Positions 17,536 to 25,781 of a stretch of 64,000 bases of DNA are shown here, in pieces (the first letter of the stretch is position 1; each line of letters starts with the position of its first letter). The position numbers and the translations under genes were made by a program. The notes under the pieces are model-generated. The model did no database searches, was not told the origin of the DNA, and saw nothing but the letters and a program-made list of their open reading frames with translations. The stretch spans positions 1 to 64,000 of the forward strand of contig NZ_CAKZKL010000048.1 in assembly GCF_937123735.1 (NCBI RefSeq), given 5' to 3'. Source of the stretch: an uncultured Lentibacter sp. (lineage in GTDB: Bacteria; Pseudomonadota; Alphaproteobacteria; Rhodobacterales; Rhodobacteraceae).

Positions 17536-17757
17536 ATGAAACACCTTCTGAGCTCGAACAATTTGGCGGATATCGCCTTTGCCCAAGCGCTGCTTCAGGG
17601 CGAGGGTATAGCGGTGTTTGAAATGGACGTAAATATGAGCGTGTTGGAAGGCGGCATTGGCGCTTTCCCTCGGCGCCTGATGGTGCGCACCGCCGATTAT
17701 GAGGCCGCCGCGCGCTGTTTGCGTGACAACGGGCTGGAGCCTTATGAACACGCCTGA
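17536..17757 (+). CDS. DUF2007 family small protein
   Basis: 73-residue protein of the DUF2007 family (putative signal-transducing protein; function unknown). The N-terminus MKHLLSSNNLADIAFAQALL resembles the family, whose members carry a regulatory PII-like fold. I chose ATG 17536 over an upstream TTG (17509). It overlaps the methyltransferase gene by 14 bp, so the two are probably translated together. Confidence 0.75.
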   Translation: MKHLLSSNNLADIAFAQALLQGEGIAVFEMDVNMSVLEGGIGAFPRRLMVRTADYEAAARCLRDNGLEPYEHA

Positions 17758-18502
17758 GCTGACCTGTGATGCCTTCCTGGGCGGGCGCTTAACCCTTTGG
17801 CAACCCAAACAGGGCTACCGTGCGGGGGTCGATCCTGTGTTGCTGGCCGCCAGCATTGCCGCATCCGCCGGGGAAAGCGTCCTTGATCTGGGCTGCGGCG
17901 CAGGGGCCGCCGCGCTTTGTCTCGGAGCCAGAATTGGGGGTCTCGATCTGCACGGGCTGGAAATTCAGCCGTTCTACGCCGCTTTGGCACGGCGCAACGC
18001 CACGGAAAATAACCTTTCGTTAACGGTTCACGACGGGGACATCGCGGCCATGCCTGCGGCTTTGACGGCGCGCCGCTTTAACCATGTGTTAACCAACCCG
18101 CCCTATTTCGATCGAGACACTGGCTCCAAAGCGCAAGATCCGGGGCGCGAAAACGCCATGGGCGGGGCCTCGCTGCCCCTCTGGCTTCAGGCCGCCGCGC
18201 GCCGGCTTGCGCCCAAAGGCCACCTCACGCTCATCTGCCGGGCCGAGCGCGTGCCCGAGCTTTTGGCGGCATTGCCCGGGTATGTGGGCTCGCCCGAGCT
18301 TTGGCCCATTCTGCCGCGGGCAGGGCAGCCCTCGCAGCTTGTGTTGTTGCGCGCCCGCCACAGCGGAAGAGCCGCCTTTCGGCTTCATGCGGGGCTCGTG
18401 ATGCACAGTGGGCTTGCACATGACCGGGACGAAGAAACCTACACACCCCGTGTCAGCGCGGTCTTGCGCGCCGCTGCTGCGCTGAAATTTGGGGAAAGTT
18501 GA
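17744..18502 (+). CDS. TrmN6-like N6-adenine methyltransferase
   Basis: SAM-dependent methyltransferase, probably tRNA1(Val) A37 N6-methylase or a close relative. Class I signatures are seen: a glycine-rich SAM loop (VLDLGCGAGAAALCL, about 45-60), an acidic LEIQP after strand 2, and the N6-adenine motif NPPY near residue 117. An N-terminal QPKQGYRAGVDPVLLA segment is typical of the TrmN6/YfiC group. The start ATG lies inside the DUF2007 gene, giving 252 aa. Substrate is inferred from family only. Confidence 0.85.
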   Translation: MNTPELTCDAFLGGRLTLWQPKQGYRAGVDPVLLAASIAASAGESVLDLGCGAGAAALCLGARIGGLDLHGLEIQPFYAALARRNATENNLSLTVHDGDIAAMPAALTARRFNHVLTNPPYFDRDTGSKAQDPGRENAMGGASLPLWLQAAARRLAPKGHLTLICRAERVPELLAALPGYVGSPELWPILPRAGQPSQLVLLRARHSGRAAFRLHAGLVMHSGLAHDRDEETYTPRVSAVLRAAAALKFGES

Positions 18503-18595
18503 GGCTATTTTCCGCTCATCTTCTCGCAACTGCGGCGTGACATATTATATTTCTTGTGCTCGACTGGGAGCGCAACATTTTGAGAGGAGATTGCA

Positions 18596-18775
18596 ATGAG
18601 CTTGAACGCACATGTCGAAGAACTGAAGAGAAAACACCAAACTCTCTCTGACCGTGTGGAAGATCTCCAGCGTGCGCCCAGCACCTCCGATGCGGAGATT
18701 GCCGAGCTCAAGAAGCAGAAACTCAAGATCAAGGAACAGATTTCGCGCATCGAAGCCAGCGCGCCTGCCGGCTGA
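18596..18775 (+). CDS. DUF465 (YdcH) family micro-protein
   Basis: 59-residue, highly charged, coiled-coil-like protein beginning MSLNAHVEELKRKHQTLSDR, then AEIAELKKQKLKIKEQISRI near residues 33-52. This matches the YdcH/DUF465 family, common in alphaproteobacteria and of unknown function. A strong Shine-Dalgarno (GAGAGGAG) lies before the ATG. It has its own upstream gap of 93 bp and ends before a strong terminator. Confidence 0.85.
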   Translation: MSLNAHVEELKRKHQTLSDRVEDLQRAPSTSDAEIAELKKQKLKIKEQISRIEASAPAG

Positions 18776-18863
18776 TATTGGAGGCTGTTCGCTTTCACCA
18801 CCGGGGTGCGTCTCTAGGGGTGGGCCGCGAAAGATGCCCACCAAATAAAACCTCTGATCCAAC

Positions 18864-18893
18864 AAAAAGGCCGCGCTATTTGCGCGGCCTTTT
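18864..18893. terminator. Bidirectional intrinsic terminator
   Basis: AAAAGGCCGCGC and GCGCGGCCTTTT pair around TATTT. A's on one side and T's on the other make it work both for the DUF465 gene (plus) and for phaB (minus). Confidence 0.85.
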
Positions 18894-18910
18894 CTTTTAA
18901 TATTCTGAAA

Positions 18911-19633
18911 TTATACGAAAAATTGGCCGCCGTTGGCAGAAATTGTGGAGCCGTTGATAAAGCCGGCATCTTCAGAGGCCAGGAAGGTGACACAGCGCGC
19001 AATCTCTTCGGGCTCGCCAAGTCTGCCTGTCGGAATTTGGCCGATGATGGATTCGCGCACCTTTTCTGGCACAGCCATAACCATCTCGGTGGCGATATAG
19101 CCAGGGCAGATCGCGTTCGCGGTGATCCCTGCGCGTGCGCCCTCTTGCGCCAGAGATTTGACGATCCCGAGATCACCCGCTTTCGTGGCGGCATAGTTGA
19201 CCTGCGCGAACTGGCCCTTTTGCCCGTTGATCGAGCTGATAACAATGACGCGGCCAAACTTGCGCTCGCGCATCCCGTTCCAGAGTGGGTGGACGGTGTT
19301 GAAAACGCCGGTCAGATTGGTGTCGACAACCTCATGCCATTGCTGCGGTGTCATCTTGTGAAACGGTGCGTCGCGGGTGATGCCGGCATTTGCAACCACA
19401 ATGTCGATCGGGCCCAACTCGGCCTCGACCTTTGCAATGCCTGCGGCGGAGGCCTCATAGTCGGCAACATTCCATTTATAGGTGCTGATGCCGGTTTGCG
19501 CGCTGAATTGCGCTGCGGCATCGTCATTGCCAGCATAGGTTGCGGCCACAGAGTAGCCTTCGGCTTTGAGTGCTTTTGAGATCGCCGCGCCAATCCCGCG
19601 CGAGCCCCCTGTGACAAGTGCTGTTCGTGCCAT
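18911..19633 (-). CDS. phaB: Acetoacetyl-CoA reductase PhaB
   Basis: NADPH-dependent reduction of acetoacetyl-CoA to (R)-3-hydroxybutyryl-CoA for polyhydroxybutyrate. It is a classical SDR: TGGSRGIG cofactor loop (8-15), NAG at 82-84, catalytic Ser134, Tyr147 and Lys151 in NYAATKAG. The SSINGQKGQFAQVNY segment is typical of PhaB rather than FabG. The length is 240 aa and GGAGGA precedes the ATG. It lies downstream of phaA, but a terminator and TGC-rich palindromes separate them, so it probably has its own promoter. Confidence 0.94.
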   Translation of the reverse strand: MARTALVTGGSRGIGAAISKALKAEGYSVAATYAGNDDAAAQFSAQTGISTYKWNVADYEASAAGIAKVEAELGPIDIVVANAGITRDAPFHKMTPQQWHEVVDTNLTGVFNTVHPLWNGMRERKFGRVIVISSINGQKGQFAQVNYAATKAGDLGIVKSLAQEGARAGITANAICPGYIATEMVMAVPEKVRESIIGQIPTGRLGEPEEIARCVTFLASEDAGFINGSTISANGGQFFV

Positions 19634-19698
19634 GATGTCCTCCTAATTGCATCAGTGGGTAATCCTGTTACCTGTGGGGTATATTTTAAGCAACATTA

Positions 19699-19725
19699 TT
19701 GCGCAAGCAAAATGCTGCAATTGCA
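19699..19725. promoter_or_regulatory. TGC-rich palindromes upstream of phaB (possible PhaR site)
   Basis: TTGCGCAA (19699-19706) and TGCAATTGCA (19716-19725) are perfect palindromes 65-92 bp before the phaB start. PhaR repressors of PHB-forming alphaproteobacteria bind TGC/GCA-rich sites, so this is a plausible operator. No PhaR gene is in the window; assignment is inference. Confidence 0.35.
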
Positions 19726-19726
19726 T

Positions 19727-19759
19727 AAAAAAACGGGGCGCCCTACAAGAGGGGCCCCG
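19727..19759 (-). terminator. Intrinsic terminator of phaA
   Basis: On the minus strand CGGGGC and GCCCCG form a stem followed by TTTTTTT, 25 bp after the phaA stop. It separates phaA from phaB transcription. Confidence 0.75.
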
Positions 19760-19783
19760 CCAATTCTAGCGATGCTGCGCTGG

Positions 19784-20959
19784 TTACGGGCGTTCGACAC
19801 AGAGCGCCACGCCCATTCCGCCGCCAATGCAGAGTGTTGCGAGGCCTTTTTTGGCATCCCGCCGCTGCATTTCGAACAACAGAGTGTTGAGAACGCGGCA
19901 GCCGGACGCGCCAATCGGATGGCCGATTGCAATGGCCCCTCCGTTGACGTTCACAATCTCGGGGTCCCAGCCCATCTCTTTGTTAACGGCGCAGGCCTGA
20001 GCGGCGAAGGCTTCGTTGGCCTCAACAAGGTCAAGGTCGCTCGCGCTCCAGCCGGCTTTGTCCAACGCCTTGCGGCTGGCATAGACAGGACCGACGCCCA
20101 TAATCTTCGGGTCAAGGCCCACTGTTGCGTAAGAAGCGATCCGTGCCAGTGGCGTGATCCCACGCTTCTCGGCATTGTCAGCGCTCATCAGCAGCACACC
20201 CGCAGCGCCGTCGTTGAGCCCTGAGGCGTTTGCTGCCGTCACAGAACCGTCTTTGGTGAAGGCAGGACGCAGCTTCTGCATCGCCTCCATTGTTGCGCCG
20301 TGGCGGATATATTCGTCGGAGTCCACAAGGATGTCGCCCTTGCGGGTCTTGATGGTGAAGGCGACGATTTCATCTGCAAATTTGCCAGCCTTTTGGGCGG
20401 CTTCGGCCTTGTTTTGGGAGCTGACAGCAAAAGCGTCTTGCTGGTCGCGGCTGATTTGCCATTTTTCGGCAACGTTTTCTGCCGTTTGCCCCATATGATA
20501 CCCATTGAAAGCATCCCAGAGGCCGTCCCGGATCATGCTGTCAATGTAGCTGACATCGCCCATTTTTGTTCCGGCGCGCAGATGTGCGACATGCGGGCTC
20601 AGCGACATGTTTTCCTGGCCGCCAGCGGCGACGATATCCGCATCTCCGAGCTGGATGTGTTGGGCCCCAAGGGCCACCGCACGCAAACCGGACCCGCACA
20701 CCTGGTTGATGCTCCAGGCGGCACTTTCGATTGGTAGTCCGGCGTTGACATGCGCCTGGCGGGCCGGGTTTTGGCCTTGTCCGGCGGTCAGAACTTGGCC
20801 GAGGATGGTTTCGGATACCTCGCTCTTGTCGATCCCGGCGCGCGCCACGATGGCTTCGAGGACGGCTGTTCCCAGATCATGCGCGGGCGTGTTGGCAAAA
20901 GCACCGGTGAAAGAGCCCACTGCTGTGCGAGCAGCAGAGGCGATTACGACGTTGGTCAT
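19784..20959 (-). CDS. phaA: Acetyl-CoA C-acetyltransferase PhaA
   Basis: Condenses two acetyl-CoA to acetoacetyl-CoA, the first step of polyhydroxybutyrate synthesis. Thiolase signatures: acyl-accepting Cys88 in [10 protein letters not shown], the [14 protein letters not shown] histidine loop and the C-terminal CIGGGMG cysteine loop. The ATG at 20959 gives 391 aa and has AAAGGA at good spacing; an ATG two codons upstream is too close to that site. The upstream leader contains an 8-bp inverted repeat. Confidence 0.95.
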   Translation of the reverse strand: MTNVVIASAARTAVGSFTGAFANTPAHDLGTAVLEAIVARAGIDKSEVSETILGQVLTAGQGQNPARQAHVNAGLPIESAAWSINQVCGSGLRAVALGAQHIQLGDADIVAAGGQENMSLSPHVAHLRAGTKMGDVSYIDSMIRDGLWDAFNGYHMGQTAENVAEKWQISRDQQDAFAVSSQNKAEAAQKAGKFADEIVAFTIKTRKGDILVDSDEYIRHGATMEAMQKLRPAFTKDGSVTAANASGLNDGAAGVLLMSADNAEKRGITPLARIASYATVGLDPKIMGVGPVYASRKALDKAGWSASDLDLVEANEAFAAQACAVNKEMGWDPEIVNVNGGAIAIGHPIGASGCRVLNTLLFEMQRRDAKKGLATLCIGGGMGVALCVERP

Positions 20960-20981
20960 GAGCATTCCTTTCCCAAATTTT

Positions 20982-21006
20982 GCTTTGCCACTGTGCTGGG
21001 CAAAGC
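20982..21006. promoter_or_regulatory. Inverted repeat in the phaA leader
   Basis: GCTTTGCC (20982-20989) and GGCAAAGC (20999-21006) are perfect arms nine bases apart, about 23-47 bp before the phaA start. Position and symmetry suit an operator; the TGC/GCA content recalls the sites before phaB. The regulator is not identified. Confidence 0.35.
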
Positions 21007-21075
21007 TGTTGGGGCAACAGATACCTCATTTGCTGCGGTGCGACAACAGAGCAGCTTGGGCGAAGCGACGCAGGG

Positions 21076-21924
21076 TCAAGCACGCCGTTCCGTTTGGTCC
21101 CCTCGGTCCCAGACCGGGCGGATTGTGGGCGGGGCAAAGTAATAGCCTTGCAGACAATCTATCCCCATTTTCGATAGAAAATCAGCATCTTCGCGGGTTT
21201 CGACAAACTCGGCAACCGTGAGCATGTCAAACTGCTGTGCAATAGCTTGAAGGGCGCTTGTCAGAACCTGATTGTCATGGTTTTCACTGATTCCGCGGAT
21301 GAATTGGCCATCGATTTTGAGAATGTCAAAATAGAAGTCCCTCAAGTAGCGAAACGATGTGAAGCCAGCGCCGAAATCGTCCAAAGCAAAGCTGATCCCC
21401 TTGGATTGTAGCTCGCTCATGAAGCTGATGACGAGCTCAGGGACTGTCATGGCGGATGATTCGGTGATCTCGAGAATCAACCTCTCCCCGATATTGGCGT
21501 TGCGTTGAAGGCCTTGGCGCAGCGTGCGCATCCAGCGCGGATAGCCGATAGAACGCGCTGACATATTGACCGACAGGCGCAGCTGGGGTTGGCGCGCGAG
21601 GGTGCGAAGGCTTTTCTCCAGTGCGATGCAATCCATGATGCGGCCCAGCTCTGTGGCCTCTATTTCGGTGATGAAATCCTTTGCAGGAATGATGCGCCCG
21701 GTCTCGTCGGTCAGCCGTAAGAGCGCTTCATAAAAGGCAACTTTGCCAGTGTTTTGCGCTTGCACAATGGGTTGGTAGGCCAGCAACACCTGCTTGCTGC
21801 GCAGGGCGGTTTCGACCATTTTCATCACCGATTTGTCGCGGGCGGCGACAGCATATCCAAGCGGATTGGCCTCTTCGGGAGCTTGGCCCCTCAGGGGGCG
21901 GGGGGTATTGTGCATCATATCCAT
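21076..21924 (-). CDS. EAL-domain cyclic di-GMP phosphodiesterase
   Basis: Single-domain protein of 282 aa expected to hydrolyse cyclic di-GMP in the cytoplasm. The residues needed for activity appear present: the EAL signature as YEALLRL, the asparagine in LSVNMSA, EITES, the DDFGAG loop, the lysine in ILKIDGQF, and the glutamate in AEFVET, ending with QGYYFAPP. No sensory or membrane segment is visible; only about 35 residues precede the domain. It is monocistronic, divergent from tag. Confidence 0.9.
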   Translation of the reverse strand: MDMMHNTPRPLRGQAPEEANPLGYAVAARDKSVMKMVETALRSKQVLLAYQPIVQAQNTGKVAFYEALLRLTDETGRIIPAKDFITEIEATELGRIMDCIALEKSLRTLARQPQLRLSVNMSARSIGYPRWMRTLRQGLQRNANIGERLILEITESSAMTVPELVISFMSELQSKGISFALDDFGAGFTSFRYLRDFYFDILKIDGQFIRGISENHDNQVLTSALQAIAQQFDMLTVAEFVETREDADFLSKMGIDCLQGYYFAPPTIRPVWDRGDQTERRA

Positions 21925-22033
21925 TCCGGGTGTGGCTGCATGTCGTTGGAGCTTTGCGCGGTATTTGCTAATAAGCGTTTAAGTGGAAAACTTATTTAGA
22001 AGTGTTCGGGGGGCGTCCCTCAGGGAGAGGTCA

Positions 22034-22603
22034 ATGCAACGATGTGGCTGGCATGGGGATGATCCGCTCTATATCCGTTATCACGACGAAGAGTGGGGCG
22101 TGCCGGAGTATGACAGCCGGGCGCTTTGGGAGAAGCTGGTTCTGGATGGCTTTCAAGCCGGTTTGAGCTGGATCACAATTTTGCGAAAGCGCGATAATTT
22201 TCGCAAAGCTTTTCAGGGCTTTAACCCTGATTTGATCGCTCTTTGGGGGGAGGAAGATGTGCAGCGCTTGTTGGCGGATTCAGGCATCATTCGTCACCGT
22301 GGCAAGATCGAGGCGACCATTACAAATGCCCGAGCCTACCTTGAGATAGAGCGTTCTGAAGGCTTTTCGGCCTATTGCTGGAGCTTTGTCGGCGGCGCGC
22401 CTTTGCAGAGCCAATGGGCGCAGTTGGCACAGGTTCCGCCGCAGACGGAATTATCAATACAATTTTCAAAAGATTTGAAGAAACGTGGATTTAAATTCTG
22501 CGGGCCGACGATTGTTTATGCTTGGATGGAGGCCTGCGGCTTGGTGAATGACCATCTGACAGGCTGCTTCAGACATGCCCAGGTGAAGGGTATCGGGGGC
22601 TGA
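22034..22603 (+). CDS. tag: DNA-3-methyladenine glycosylase I
   Basis: Base-excision repair enzyme that removes 3-methyladenine. The start MQRCGWHGDDPLYIRYHD places Cys4 and His17 of the zinc snap exactly as in E. coli Tag, and NDHLTGC near residue 173 supplies the other ligands. Position 38, a glutamate in E. coli, is aspartate here (LDGFQAGLSW). Length is 189 aa. GGGAGAGG precedes the ATG; the frame continues upstream without evidence of coding. Confidence 0.94.
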   Translation: MQRCGWHGDDPLYIRYHDEEWGVPEYDSRALWEKLVLDGFQAGLSWITILRKRDNFRKAFQGFNPDLIALWGEEDVQRLLADSGIIRHRGKIEATITNARAYLEIERSEGFSAYCWSFVGGAPLQSQWAQLAQVPPQTELSIQFSKDLKKRGFKFCGPTIVYAWMEACGLVNDHLTGCFRHAQVKGIGG

Positions 22604-22612
22604 GCTTGCGTT

Positions 22613-22680
22613 GAAAGCCGCGTATGGCTGCCTGTATGGCACGCAGTATGGCTCGCTGTATGGACAGCCATATAGCTTTC
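22613..22680. repeat. 12-bp tandem repeats inside a long imperfect hairpin
   Basis: Four 12-bp units beginning GTATGG (from 22622, 22634, 22646 and 22658) are flanked by pairing arms: GAAAGC plus TATGGCTG on the left (22613-22630) and CAGCCATA plus GCTTTC on the right (22665-22680). The array fills the gap between the converging 3' ends of tag and the threonine aldolase gene, reaching into the aldolase stop region. Confidence 0.7.
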
Positions 22681-23725
22681 AGCCGCGTGCGATTTCGCAA
22701 AAACGCTCGATCTGCTCTGCACCGATGGACCAGTCACAGACCAGACGACAGGGCAAAAGCGCTTCGGGGTCACCTGTTGTCATATCGCCCGCCAAGACAT
22801 AGTAGCGCGCGCCGGCTGCCGCGAGGCGCTGGTGCGCGGCGCGGGGGAGGCTGGCAAAGATCATGTTGGCGTCCGTGCGGCTGGTGATCTCGGCGCCGGG
22901 GATGCTGCGCAGCCCGGCGACAAGCCGGGCACAATTGGCGTTGGCTTGGGCGGCAGAGCGCAGCCAGAGATCATCTGTCAGATAGGCGTTCATCTGGGCC
23001 GAGAGGTAGCGGTGCTTGGAGAAGAGATGCGCGCCACGCTTGCGGCGCAGCTCGAATTCCCAGGCTTTGGACGGGTCAAAGAAGATTACCGCCTCAACAC
23101 CCATGCAGCCGTTCTTGGTGCCGCCGAAGGACACCACATCCACACCGGCTTTCCAGGTCATCTCGGCGGCTGTGCAGCCCAAGGCGGCCTGAGCGTTGGC
23201 AAAGCGCGCGCCGTCAAGGTGCACGCCGAGGCCGAAGGATTTGGCCACATCGGCCAACGCCTTGATCTCGGCGAGCGTGTGGACCGCGCCGCGCTCTGTC
23301 ACTTGTGTGATCGAGACGGGGCCGCGCTGCGGGCCATGCACCCCACGGGTTTCTTCGGCCTCGATGGCGGCGCGCAGGGCCTCGGGCGTCATCATGTCTT
23401 CGGTCCCGACGAGGGTGAGCTTGGCCCCTGAGGAGTAGAACTCGGGCGCGTTGCATTCATCTTCGTGGATATGGGCAGTGGGCGAGCAGAACACTGTTTC
23501 GTAAGGCGCGCACATGGTGGCCAGCGCCAGCGCGTTGGCGGCTGTGCCTGTGGAGACGAGGTAGACGGCGGCTTCGGGAGCCTCGAAGATTTCGCGGATC
23601 TTGTTGCGCACCTCGTCCATAATGCTGTCGGCCCCGTAGGGCATGGCGTAGCCTTCGTTGGCGGCGGCAAGCGCGGCGAGAACTTCGGGGTGGGCAGGGC
23701 CTGCATTGTCGGAGGCAAAATACAT
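22679..23725 (-). CDS. ltaE: Low-specificity L-threonine aldolase
   Basis: PLP enzyme cleaving threonine or allo-threonine to glycine and acetaldehyde. Signatures: N-terminal FASDNAGPAHPEVL, the VSTGTAANALAL cofactor region, HLDGARFANA, and the PLP lysine in SFGGTKNGCMG. The length (348 aa) is typical. Its ATG shares one base with the stop of the upstream ycgN-like gene (TAATG), and that gene overlaps ribF, so the three form one operon. Confidence 0.93.
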   Translation of the reverse strand: MYFASDNAGPAHPEVLAALAAANEGYAMPYGADSIMDEVRNKIREIFEAPEAAVYLVSTGTAANALALATMCAPYETVFCSPTAHIHEDECNAPEFYSSGAKLTLVGTEDMMTPEALRAAIEAEETRGVHGPQRGPVSITQVTERGAVHTLAEIKALADVAKSFGLGVHLDGARFANAQAALGCTAAEMTWKAGVDVVSFGGTKNGCMGVEAVIFFDPSKAWEFELRRKRGAHLFSKHRYLSAQMNAYLTDDLWLRSAAQANANCARLVAGLRSIPGAEITSRTDANMIFASLPRAAHQRLAAAGARYYVLAGDMTTGDPEALLPCRLVCDWSIGAEQIERFCEIARG

Positions 23726-24204
23726 TAAGTGGGTTCCTTTATGATATGCTCGTCCCAGTCTTCCTCGGGAATTTCAAACTCGGGCACCGTGCGGTGCTGC
23801 ATGGAAACCCCCGCCGCATGCACGCTTTCGGCTGTGCCGCTGATCAGCGGGTGCCAGTCAAACAGCTTTTCGCCCTTCCAAAGCAACTTATAGGCGCAGG
23901 TTTCGGGCATCCAGTAGAGGTGGCCTTCCAGCGTGTCGGGCGTCAGGCTGATGCACTCGGGCACAAACTGGTGGCGGGTGTCATACTGGGCGCAGCGGCA
24001 GGTCGTGTCATCAAACAAGCGGCAGGCGACACGGGTGAGGGCGACCTCGCCTGTGTCTTCATCTTCCAGCTTGTTGAGACAGCATTTGCCGCAGCCGTCG
24101 CAGAGCGCTTCCCATTCTTTGGTGTTCAGCTCGGAGAGCTTTTTGCGCTCCCAGAAGCGGGGGGCGAGGCCGTCGCGCGCGATGGGGTCTTTGGCGTCTT
24201 TCAT
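23725..24204 (-). CDS. YcgN/UPF0260 cysteine-cluster protein
   Basis: 159-residue cytoplasmic protein of the YcgN family (UPF0260), with the cysteine cluster CDGCGKCC, ACRLFDDTTCRCAQY and later PECISL and PETCAYK. Such clusters may bind zinc or an iron-sulphur centre; function is unknown. Its ATG overlaps the ribF stop as ATGA and its stop overlaps the ltaE start. Confidence 0.85.
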   Translation of the reverse strand: MKDAKDPIARDGLAPRFWERKKLSELNTKEWEALCDGCGKCCLNKLEDEDTGEVALTRVACRLFDDTTCRCAQYDTRHQFVPECISLTPDTLEGHLYWMPETCAYKLLWKGEKLFDWHPLISGTAESVHAAGVSMQHRTVPEFEIPEEDWDEHIIKEPT

Positions 24205-25139
24205 AGCGCGCTCAGGATGCGGCGGGCGTTGTCGCAGTCGGTGTGCATCTGGGCGATAAAGGCCTCAAGGCTTTCAAAGGTTTCTTCCGGGCGCAGATAG
24301 TTCACCAGCGCGACAGAGAGCGTTTCGCCGTAAAGATCGCCCTTGAAATCAAAGATATAGGTTTCAAGGTTGGGCGTGTTCTCGCCAAACATGGGCCGTG
24401 TGCCGAGCGAGGCTGCGCCAGTGTAGCGGCCTCTGTGCGGGCCTGTGAGCACATCAACCTCGACAGCGTAGACGCCGAATTTGGGCAGGTGCAGCCCGGT
24501 GAGGTGCATATTGGCGGTGGGAAAGCCGAGCTCGCGGCCACGCTTTTCGCCATGTTCCACGGGGCCTTCGAGCCTGTGCCAATGGCCAAGCATGGCGGCG
24601 GCATCGCGCGGGCGGCCCTCAGAAAGGGCTGTGCGAATGGCCGTGGAGGAGACCTGCGCCGTATCTGTGGCCACGAGCTTGGCCACTGTGACGCCAAAGC
24701 CCATGGCCGCGCCAAAGCGCTGCATGTCCTCGGCTGTGCCGGCACGGGCGCGGCCAAAGCAGAAATCCTCTCCGATCACAACATGGCTGAGGCCGAGACC
24801 TTCGTGGATCACGTCACGGGCAAAGGCTTCCGGGGAGAGGGCGGCCAGGCTTGCATCAAACGGCAGCTCATAGAGATGCGTGACGCCCAGCTTCTCCAGC
24901 CGGTGCTGGCGGGCTTCGGGGCTCATCAGGCGAAAAGCGGCAGACTTGGGTGCAAAATAGGCGCGTGGGTGGGGCTCAAATGTGAGCACACCAAGGGGCG
25001 CACCAATGGCCTTGCCGGCTTCGCGGGCAAGCTCGATGACCGACTGATGGCCACGGTGCACGCCGTCAAAATTGCCAATGGCCACGGCGGCTCCGCGCTC
25101 TTGCGGGCTCTGGGTGTTATGAGAGCGGATAATGCGCAT
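24201..25139 (-). CDS. ribF: Bifunctional riboflavin kinase/FAD synthetase RibF
   Basis: Phosphorylates riboflavin to FMN and adenylates FMN to FAD. The N-terminal nucleotidyltransferase domain shows IGNFDGVHRGHQ (20-31) and SSTAIR near 165; the C-terminal flavokinase domain shows the PTAN motif (GFPTANMHL) and a terminal LRPEETFESLEAF. At 312 aa it is full length. First gene of the ribF-ycgN-ltaE overlapping set, about 9 kb from the other riboflavin genes. Confidence 0.95.
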   Translation of the reverse strand: MRIIRSHNTQSPQERGAAVAIGNFDGVHRGHQSVIELAREAGKAIGAPLGVLTFEPHPRAYFAPKSAAFRLMSPEARQHRLEKLGVTHLYELPFDASLAALSPEAFARDVIHEGLGLSHVVIGEDFCFGRARAGTAEDMQRFGAAMGFGVTVAKLVATDTAQVSSTAIRTALSEGRPRDAAAMLGHWHRLEGPVEHGEKRGRELGFPTANMHLTGLHLPKFGVYAVEVDVLTGPHRGRYTGAASLGTRPMFGENTPNLETYIFDFKGDLYGETLSVALVNYLRPEETFESLEAFIAQMHTDCDNARRILSAL

Positions 25140-25207
25140 GACGCTTGGGTAGCGCCCCGATGCAAGACGTGCAAGAGGCCAGCGCGCAGAAGGCTTTGTC
25201 GCTGAGG

Positions 25208-25651
25208 TCAGTCAAACTTGCCTGACGGTGCAAGCACCGTGGCCTCTCCGACGAGGACCCTCTTGCCATCCACAAGGCAGCGGGTTTCAAGCTGCACACG
25301 GCGCTTGGCCGGGTCAATGCCGATCACCTCAACTTCGGCCACCACCGTATCACCCGGGCGCACGGGGGCGAGGAACTTGAGAGACTGGCCCATATAGACC
25401 GTGCCATGGCCGGGAAGCTGCTCGCCGATCACCGCCGAAATCAACCCGGCCGTCAGCATTCCATGAGCGATACGGCCCTCAAAGATGGTGTCTTGGGCGT
25501 AGGCGTCATCAAGGTGAACGGGGTTTCTATCGGTTGAAACCTGCGCGAACATCTCGATGTCTTCATCGGTGACAGTTTTGCGCAAATGGCGCGTCATGCC
25601 CATCTCGATTTCTTCGATTGTGATGGTTCCGCGGGGCAGGTTGTCCAACAT
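25208..25651 (-). CDS. MaoC-family (R)-specific enoyl-CoA hydratase
   Basis: Single hot-dog domain of 147 aa. STDRNPVHLDD supplies the aspartate and histidine of the R-hydratase active site, followed by GRIAHGMLTAGLIS. The reaction is probably crotonyl-CoA-type hydration to (R)-3-hydroxyacyl-CoA, which could feed the PHA pool alongside PhaA/PhaB in this window. AGGAGG sits five bases before the ATG. No operon partner; the gene stands alone. Confidence 0.87.
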   Translation of the reverse strand: MLDNLPRGTITIEEIEMGMTRHLRKTVTDEDIEMFAQVSTDRNPVHLDDAYAQDTIFEGRIAHGMLTAGLISAVIGEQLPGHGTVYMGQSLKFLAPVRPGDTVVAEVEVIGIDPAKRRVQLETRCLVDGKRVLVGEATVLAPSGKFD

Positions 25652-25781
25652 TTCGCCCTCCTTGGCGCAAAGATAAGTAACAATCGAGCCATTTTGAGCT
25701 TCGAATTGAAACTTTATTACTTCGCAAGTGCAGAAAAATCAAGACCGAAAATTGACACCGCGCGGCTTTGCCCAGGGTGGC

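Noticed and set aside
18505..18801. Minus-strand frames over the DUF465 gene
   Set aside because: The plus-strand 59-codon gene has a strong ribosome site and family match; the antisense frames have neither.
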